From the NCBI GenBank assembly GCA_014359685.1, contig JACIYY010000186.1, positions 1 through 11,615 of the forward strand: 11,615 nt of DNA, written 5' to 3'. The notes under the pieces are model-generated. The model did no database searches, was not told the origin of the DNA, and saw only the letters and a list, made by a program, of their open reading frames with translations. Each line of letters opens with the position of its first letter. Positions within the stretch are counted from its first letter, which is position 1. Source of the stretch: Porphyrobacter sp. Lineage in GTDB: Bacteria > Pseudomonadota > Alphaproteobacteria > Sphingomonadales > Sphingomonadaceae. Of the stretch, positions 6,997 through 11,615 are shown one piece after another. The position numbers were made by a program, and so were the translations under genes.

Positions 6997-7068
6997 TTCA
7001 AGGGACCCCCAAACGTCAGTTTGAACAAGGCTGCCTTGCGGTTAGGAAGTCCCCTTGGGGCAGCGGAG
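6997..7068 (-). ncRNA. Structured 5' leader of the decarboxylase mRNA, candidate regulatory RNA
   Basis: Read on the minus strand, three helices can be drawn. P1 pairs AGGGGAC (7055-7049) with GUCCCUU (7006-7000), 7 bp including one G-U. P2 is CAAGG-CAG-CCUUG (7038-7026). P3 is CAAAC-UGAC-GUUUG (7023-7010). This is a three-way junction whose last strand ends 3 nt before the TTG start, with the G-rich ribosome-binding site folded between P3 and P1. A rival pairing, GCUGCC (7064-7059) with GGCAGC (7035-7030), would destroy P2, which is switch-like. An RNA motif called speF is known upstream of ornithine decarboxylase genes in alphaproteobacteria. I cannot align it here, so identity with it is a guess. 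The folding was done by eye. Confidence 0.5.
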
Positions 7069-7073
7069 CGGCG

Positions 7074-7101
7074 CATATAGGGCCACGCTCCGCCAGCGCA
7101 A
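7074..7101 (-). promoter_or_regulatory. Predicted sigma-70-type promoter for the decarboxylase gene
   Basis: TTGCGC (7101-7096) and TATATG (7079-7074) are separated by 16 nt on the minus strand. Transcription would begin near 7068, leaving a leader of about 70 nt before the TTG start. This matches the 5' limit of the predicted leader structure. The rest of the divergent gap (7102-7228) is GC-rich; I see no clear promoter for the opposite gene there. Confidence 0.5.
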
Positions 7102-7228
7102 GGTGATTCTGGCGCCGCTGCCGGCGGGAAAAGCCGAGCCGTTCGAGGCATCGGGCGGGCGCCGGGCTGCATGACATGCGCGCGCGGCTGAGGCATGGTC
7201 GCCTTACGGGAGGAGGAGCGCTTCGCAG

Positions 7229-9757
7229 ATGACCCAGCAGCACGATGCCGCGCAGGATCGCGGCGACGGCCTAACCGCGATCGCCCTGTCGCAGCAGCCG
7301 CCGGACCAGCGCCGCGCGCTGCTCGCCCACTATGTGGAGGCGGTGTACAATCCGGCCTTTCCCGACCCCTCCTTGCGCGAGGATCCCGAGAATTGGCTGC
7401 GGCTGATCGAGCGATCGCCGGGGCCACCGCAGCCGCTTACCGAGGTCGTCCTGTTGCTCGACCCGGCGGGCCGCCCGGTCGGGGGCGCCACCGTGGAGCT
7501 CTACCGGCAGGCCGGCTGCGGGCTGCTGACCTATCTGGCGGTCCGTCCCGAGCGGCGCGAGCGAGGGCTTGGGCGGCGGCTGGTCTCGCTCGCACGGGAG
7601 AGCCTGACGCGGATGGCGGGGGCCGCAGTGCCGATGTTCGCCGAAACCGAGCGGCTGGAAGATGCGCGAACCCCAGCCCAGCGGGCGGAGATCGTGACCC
7701 GGCTGCGCCGCCTCTCGGCGCTGGGCGGGCGACGGGTCCAATTCGATTATACCATGCCGCCGCTGCGCAGCGACAGCCGCACGCACCGGCTCTACCTGCT
7801 GGTGTTCGACGCCGAAGGCGAGGACGTCGAGGCGGGGCGCGTCGCTGCGTTGCTCGACGAACTCGCCCGGGCGCTCGGCACCACGCTGGGCGCCCATGAC
7901 GCTACGGCGCGGATGGCGGATCGGCTCGCCACGGTCGAGCGGCTGGCGCTCGGCGATCTGGCTCCGCCCGACAGGGTGCTGCGCGAATGCCCGTTCTTCA
8001 GCCCCTTCGCGCGCGCTTCGATCGCCTACGCGGTCGAGATCCCGCAGAGCGTGATCGGCCCTTCGGCCTTCCGCATCTCCGATGTCTACAAGGTGATGTC
8101 GCGCGCCGACCCCCGCCTGTCGGACGCCGAGCAGAGCCGGGCGCGCAGCCTGTTCGGCCCCACCCGGTCGTTCCTCGATGACATCACCACCGGCGGACCG
8201 GGCGTCAATGGCCGCCCGCTGCTGCTCGCCGCCGAAGCTGGCAGCGACGGCCCGATCCGTCGGCCGCTGGTGGTCGAACGCGGGCCCTATTGGGACTATG
8301 ATTTCGAAGGCACCCCAGTGTTCCTCGAAATCGCCGATGAGGAGCGACGGCACCTGGAGCTCGCCTATCATGAGCATTTCTGCCTCTTCGAGAGCGGGCG
8401 GCTGCTCTACGTGATCGTGATCGGCAACGATCCTGCCAAGAGTCCTTGCCTGGACGAATATGCCGTCATCCAGCTGCAGCAGCTGGCGGTCGATCCCGAT
8501 CGCACCGGGCAGGAGACCTATCTCGGCTTCCGCGCCGAGGCAGAGGGGTCTTCTGCCGTGTCGCTGAACCGGTTCGTGCGCGATCGGCTCGCCGCCTTGT
8601 CCGGCCCGTCGCAGGCGGAGGCGTCGGCGGTGCGTGACGTGCTGCGCCTGTTCGGCATCGCGCGCAGTGTCGCACTGGAACCGGACGCGCCGGTGCTCCC
8701 GGTGAAGAACGCCATCGTCATGATCGAGGACGAGGCGCTGTTCGCCGCCGCGCAGCACACCTATGAATTCTACCGCATGGACGCAGGCGACTCGCGCCAG
8801 CCGCCCGGCTCCACCGGAGGCGCGTGGGCTGGCGGCGAGCAACCGGCGGAAGTGGTGGCAGATGACGAAGCCTGGCGCCGGCGCTTCGCCGGGAAGGGCC
8901 ACCACACGCTGGACGGCTTCGGCGCCAAGCGCCCCGCGCGCACGATCCCGCGGTCGCTCAAGGCTTTCGCCGGCATCGCGCAGGCCATCCCCGATTTTCC
9001 GCGGGTGGACGAATCGGAGCTCCACGATTCGACGCGGCCGATCTCTGTCGCGCCGCAGAACCTGTTCTACAATCATCCCGCCGTGCAGCTGGAGGTCGGC
9101 GTCCAGTGGCGCACCTTCCGAGAGGCGGCGGATGAGATCGGCGCCTGTCCCTACGCCCTGCTGACCTGGCTGATCGCGGCCCACGACGAGCTGATCGTGT
9201 CCGACATGGAGGCGCGGATCGAGCGGATGCTGCTCGGCGCGGTGAGGGCGGACGTTCCGCTGGCGGAGATCGGCCGCACCCATCCGATGCGCAATGTCGA
9301 CCAGGTGATGAGCCAGATGCGCAAGCTGTGGCCGTCGAGCGAGCGTCTGGTGGACAGCAACCTGGAAGAGCGGATCGACATCTTCCGCTGGTGCTCGATT
9401 CATCAGTCGGGCAACATCTTCCGCTATCCCACGGAGCGCGAGCTGCTCGCCAATATCGGAACGGCCCGCGGCACGCAGCAGCGCTTTGCGGCGGCGCACG
9501 ATCTGCTCGACCGGTACGAGAACCTGATCGAGGATGTCTCGACGCTCGCCAGCGCCCATGCAGGGCGCAACACCAACTGGCTGCTGACGGCGATCACCGT
9601 GTTCGGGATCGCGCAGATGACCTCGGCCCTCGTCTCGCTGGGCATGAGCAGCGGCGACGCGCTGTGGGCAACGGCGGGCGTGCTGGTGGCGACCGGCTGC
9701 GCCTTTGCGCTGTGGCGCAGATCGACTCAGCTCAGCCGGTCGCGAAAATCCTCGTAG
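7229..9757 (+). CDS. Unrecognised membrane-anchored GNAT-domain hybrid protein
   Basis: 842 residues that I cannot assign to a named family as a whole. Residues about 15-195 look like a GNAT acetyltransferase. The acetyl-CoA motif is LLTYLAVRPERRERGLGRRL (99-118), with R-x-x-G-x-G at 110-115, and the domain ends in FDYTMPPL (172-179). Residues about 200-510 form an uncharacterised region, with a beta-rich appearance near 345-400 (YWDYDFEGTPVFLEIADEE). A Pro/Gly-rich linker lies near 520-545. Residues 615-780 look mainly helical, and two hydrophobic helices follow (about 783-803 and 810-829) with a short basic tail. That C-terminal plan resembles CorA-like proteins, but no GMN motif is present. 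There is no signal peptide, so the GNAT domain should be cytosolic. The ATG at 7229 has AGGAGG 12 nt upstream. It lies antisense inside the polyamine locus, and its last 31 bp overlap nspC tail-to-tail. Acetylation of polyamines is a context guess only. Confidence 0.85.
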   Translation: MTQQHDAAQDRGDGLTAIALSQQPPDQRRALLAHYVEAVYNPAFPDPSLREDPENWLRLIERSPGPPQPLTEVVLLLDPAGRPVGGATVELYRQAGCGLLTYLAVRPERRERGLGRRLVSLARESLTRMAGAAVPMFAETERLEDARTPAQRAEIVTRLRRLSALGGRRVQFDYTMPPLRSDSRTHRLYLLVFDAEGEDVEAGRVAALLDELARALGTTLGAHDATARMADRLATVERLALGDLAPPDRVLRECPFFSPFARASIAYAVEIPQSVIGPSAFRISDVYKVMSRADPRLSDAEQSRARSLFGPTRSFLDDITTGGPGVNGRPLLLAAEAGSDGPIRRPLVVERGPYWDYDFEGTPVFLEIADEERRHLELAYHEHFCLFESGRLLYVIVIGNDPAKSPCLDEYAVIQLQQLAVDPDRTGQETYLGFRAEAEGSSAVSLNRFVRDRLAALSGPSQAEASAVRDVLRLFGIARSVALEPDAPVLPVKNAIVMIEDEALFAAAQHTYEFYRMDAGDSRQPPGSTGGAWAGGEQPAEVVADDEAWRRRFAGKGHHTLDGFGAKRPARTIPRSLKAFAGIAQAIPDFPRVDESELHDSTRPISVAPQNLFYNHPAVQLEVGVQWRTFREAADEIGACPYALLTWLIAAHDELIVSDMEARIERMLLGAVRADVPLAEIGRTHPMRNVDQVMSQMRKLWPSSERLVDSNLEERIDIFRWCSIHQSGNIFRYPTERELLANIGTARGTQQRFAAAHDLLDRYENLIEDVSTLASAHAGRNTNWLLTAITVFGIAQMTSALVSLGMSSGDALWATAGVLVATGCAFALWRRSTQLSRSRKSS

Positions 9758-10899
9758 CCGAAGCGGCGCACGCATTCGAGCGCGTCGGTCTCGCTGTCCC
9801 ACAGCCAGATCGAAGGCAGCGGGACGCCGTTGAAGGTGGTCGTCTTGACCATCGAATAATGCGCCTGGTCGAGGAAGGCGATGCGCTCGCCCGGCCGGCA
9901 CGGCACCGGCAGGCGGTAATCGCCAATGACGTCGCCGGCGAGGCAGGACGGCCCGCCCAGCCGGACCGCCTCGCCATCGGTCGCCTCGCGCAGCATGGCC
10001 GGGCGATAGGGCGCCTCGATCACGTCGGGCATATGGCAGGTGGCGGAAATGTCGGTGATCGCCAGCGGCATCCCGTTCCAGTGCGAATCGAGGATCGTGC
10101 CCACCAGAATGCCGGCATCCAGCGCCACCGCCTCGCCCGGCTCCAGATAGAGCTCGGCGCCGGTATCCTCCTTCACGTCGCGCAGGAACTCGACCAGCTC
10201 CTCGCGCTGGTAATCGGCGCGGGTGATGTGGTGGCCGCCGCCGAAATTGAGCCATTTGAGCTGGTCGAAGAACGGCTCGAGATGGTCGAACACCGCTTCC
10301 CAGGTGCGTTGCAGCGGCCCCAGATCCTGTTCGCACAGAGTGTGGAAATGGATGCCGTCGACGCCCTCCATATGCTCTGCCGTCAGCTGGTCGATCGGGA
10401 AGCCAAGGCGCGAATGCGGCGCGCACGGATCGTAGCGCGGCACCTCGCCTTCGGCATGGAGCGGATTGATCCTGAGGCCCACATCGAACCCGCCGCCGCT
10501 GGCGCGCGCCTGATCGAGGATCAGCGCGGCGCGGCGCATCTGGCCGGGCGAATTGAAGATGACATGGTCCGACAGGCGGGCGATCTCGGGCAGGTCGTCG
10601 GGCTTGTAGGCGGCGCAATAGGTGGCGATCTCGCCATCGTAGAACTCGGAGGCCAGCCGCGCCTCCCACAGGCCGGAGGTGCACACCCCGTCGAGATATT
10701 CGCCGATGATCGGCGCCACCGACCACATCGAGAACGCCTTGAGCGCAGCCAGCACCTTGATATCGGCGGCATCGCGAATGCCGGCGAGGATCTGCAGGTT
10801 GGCGCGCAGCCTGGCCGCATCGACGACGAAGGCCGGCGAATCGACTCGGGAGAGGTCGAAGCGGGCGAAGGCGCCCGGATCGCCGGCTCTGGTTTGCAT
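9727..10899 (-). CDS. nspC: Carboxynorspermidine/carboxyspermidine decarboxylase
   Basis: A PLP fold-III enzyme that decarboxylates carboxyspermidine (or carboxynorspermidine) to spermidine (or norspermidine), the last step of the alternative polyamine route. The 390-residue protein shows the PLP lysine in LAALKAFS (Lys54), HFHTLCEQ (184-191), the glycine loop FGGGHH (219-224), EPGEAVAL (253-260) and the catalytic GGPSCLAGD (Cys319), followed by DQAHYSMVKTTTFNG (344-358). The CTSGLWEARLA and HFHTLCE variants separate this family from diaminopimelate and ornithine decarboxylases. The ATG at 10897-10899 has AAGGA 8 nt upstream. The partner dehydrogenase lies 309 nt upstream on the same strand, separated by repeats. 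The 3' end overlaps the convergent GNAT-hybrid gene by 31 bp. With ODC supplying putrescine, spermidine is the more likely product. Confidence 0.95.
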   Translation of the reverse strand: MQTRAGDPGAFARFDLSRVDSPAFVVDAARLRANLQILAGIRDAADIKVLAALKAFSMWSVAPIIGEYLDGVCTSGLWEARLASEFYDGEIATYCAAYKPDDLPEIARLSDHVIFNSPGQMRRAALILDQARASGGGFDVGLRINPLHAEGEVPRYDPCAPHSRLGFPIDQLTAEHMEGVDGIHFHTLCEQDLGPLQRTWEAVFDHLEPFFDQLKWLNFGGGHHITRADYQREELVEFLRDVKEDTGAELYLEPGEAVALDAGILVGTILDSHWNGMPLAITDISATCHMPDVIEAPYRPAMLREATDGEAVRLGGPSCLAGDVIGDYRLPVPCRPGERIAFLDQAHYSMVKTTTFNGVPLPSIWLWDSETDALECVRRFGYEDFRDRLS

Positions 10900-10941
10900 C
10901 TCAGCGGTCCTTGGGCAGCGGGTGGATGGGGAGGCAGCGCC

Positions 10942-11044
10942 GGATTGCCGCGTCGCCTGCGGCTCCTCGCAATGACGGGGAGATGGGGCCGGCTGACCGG
11001 GGCGCGCTGGATTGCCGCGTCGCCTGCGGCTCCTCGCAATGACG
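10942..11044. repeat. Two direct copies of a CTCGCAATGACG repeat (minus orientation)
   Basis: Copies at 10942-10977 and 11009-11044 are 36 nt each and identical. They begin GGATTGCCGCGTCGCC and end CTCGCAATGACG. Each can fold through GCCGC...GCGGC and ATTGC...GCAAT. They are the reverse orientation of the pair at 11060-11192, with a longer internal segment. This is a widespread dispersed repeat type in proteobacteria. In-frame translations of it (such as LRYARNDEG) should not be called genes. Confidence 0.85.
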
Positions 11045-11059
11045 ACGCGGGGGGAATGG

Positions 11060-11192
11060 GCGCCCTTCCTTCGTCATTGCGAGCGCAGCGAAGCAATCCA
11101 TGGCCGCCACTCCGCGCTCCGAAGCCGGCGACCGGCGCCGGCGGATTGCGCGCCCTTCCTTCGTCATTGCGAGCGTAGCGAAGCAATCCATG
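11060..11192. repeat. Two direct copies of a CGTCATTGCGAG repeat (plus orientation)
   Basis: A 43-nt stretch at 11060-11102 recurs at 11150-11192 with one mismatch (GAGCGCAGCG versus GAGCGTAGCG). The core is CGTCATTGCGAG...GCAATCCATG. The first copy faces the copy at 11009-11044: CTCGCAATGACG (11033-11044) and CGTCATTGCGAG (11072-11083) form a perfect 12-bp inverted repeat around a 27-nt loop. The gap 10900-11208 contains no gene, only these repeats, short linkers and the nspC ribosome-binding site. Confidence 0.85.
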
Positions 11193-11208
11193 ACCCCCCG
11201 CCCTGCGT

Positions 11209-11615
11209 TCAGAAGTCCAGCGGCCCTTCCAGCTCCTCCACCGTCCACGGCAGGCCCTGCGTGTTCAGCATCTCCATGAACGGATCGGGATCGAACTGTT
11301 CCATGTTGAACACCCCGTCGCCCGACCACTGGCCGGTCAGGATCATCGCCGCGCCGATCATCGCCGGCACGCCGGTGGTGTAGCTGACCGCCTGGTTGCC
11401 GGTTTCGCGGAAGGCTTCCTCATGGTCGCAGATATTCTTGATGTAGAAGGTCTTTTCGCCCTCGCCATCCTTCGCCCGGCCGGTGGCGATGACGCCGATA
11501 TTGGTCTTGCCCCTGGTGGTCGAACCGAGGCTGGCCGGTTCGGGCAGCACCGCCTTGAGGAATTGCAGCGGCACGATCGGGCGGCCTTCGTACATCACCG
11601 GGTCGATCCAGGTCA
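11209..11615 (-). CDS. Carboxynorspermidine/carboxyspermidine dehydrogenase, C-terminal part (runs off right edge)
   Basis: The saccharopine-dehydrogenase-family (LYS1-like) enzyme condenses a diamine such as putrescine with aspartate semialdehyde and reduces the Schiff base with NADPH. Only the last 134 residues or so are visible, and the reading frame is open to the window edge. Diagnostic segments are TWIDPVMYEGRPIVPLQFLK, NICDHEEAFRETGNQAVSYT followed by TGVPAMIGAAMILTGQW, then GVFNMEQFDPDPFMEMLNTQ and GLPWTVEELEG. These match the C-terminal domain of carboxynorspermidine dehydrogenases rather than lysine-pathway saccharopine dehydrogenase. The NAD(P)-binding domain is off-window. It lies upstream of nspC in the same direction, as is usual for this pair, with 309 nt of repeats between. 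Confidence 0.92.
   Translation of the reverse strand, partial: TWIDPVMYEGRPIVPLQFLKAVLPEPASLGSTTRGKTNIGVIATGRAKDGEGEKTFYIKNICDHEEAFRETGNQAVSYTTGVPAMIGAAMILTGQWSGDGVFNMEQFDPDPFMEMLNTQGLPWTVEELEGPLDF

Noticed and set aside
7229..9757. Calling the GNAT hybrid a CorA magnesium transporter
   Set aside because: Only the helix-then-two-spans layout is similar; the GMN selectivity motif is absent and most of the protein is unlike CorA.
7271..10726. 1151-codon minus-strand frame spanning the GNAT-hybrid and nspC region
   Set aside because: It is antisense to the 842-codon gene and out of frame with nspC, and shows no domain motif, while both replaced genes have clear motifs and ribosome-binding sites.
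9328..11178. 616-codon plus-strand frame
   Set aside because: It is antisense to nspC and ends in translated repeat sequence; no recognisable domain.
11012..11383. Small genes in the nspC-dehydrogenase gap and over the dehydrogenase end
   Set aside because: They are translations of the CGTCATTGCGAG repeats and shadows of the dehydrogenase; no independent support.

Overview
The window is GC-rich with dense coding and short intergenic gaps. The gene set fits an alphaproteobacterium, most likely of the Sphingomonadales: a plsY-dprA-topA arrangement, an ALAS-type hemA with alphaproteobacterial residue numbering, alternative spermidine genes, and several families of short dispersed palindromic repeats at gene boundaries. 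This placement is inferred from gene content and style; no 16S or other marker is present.

Left part (1-3431, mostly minus strand): the N-terminal 376 codons of topoisomerase I (topA) run off the left edge. Upstream of it in transcription order lie dprA and plsY, which overlap by ATGA. Between dprA and topA sits a roughly 600-bp island holding a small plus-strand GIY-YIG nuclease gene. The gene is preceded by three tandem units of about 48 bp carrying GAAA-loop palindromes and followed by an inverted copy of the same palindrome.

Middle (3496-5668, plus strand): murI (glutamate racemase) and hemA (5-aminolevulinate synthase). hemA has no ATG, GTG or TTG where its start should be. A CTG occupies the expected position and places the catalytic lysine at residue 248.

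Right part (5791-11615): a polyamine locus on the minus strand. It encodes an ornithine/lysine decarboxylase, carboxynorspermidine/carboxyspermidine decarboxylase (nspC) and the C-terminal part of the partner dehydrogenase. Together these would take ornithine to putrescine and then, with aspartate semialdehyde, to spermidine by the carboxyspermidine route. The decarboxylase gene has a good promoter and a roughly 70-nt leader that folds on paper into a three-way junction ending next to a TTG start, so it is a candidate regulatory RNA. Inserted antisense within this locus is an 842-codon plus-strand gene for an unrecognised membrane protein: an N-terminal GNAT acetyltransferase domain, a long uncharacterised middle, and two C-terminal transmembrane helices. 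Its 3' end overlaps nspC by 31 bp. The gap between the dehydrogenase and nspC is filled by four copies of a CGTCATTGCGAG-type repeat in two opposed pairs.

The best candidates for something undescribed are the membrane-anchored GNAT hybrid inside the polyamine locus, the structured decarboxylase leader, and the GIY-YIG gene bracketed by covarying palindromes.
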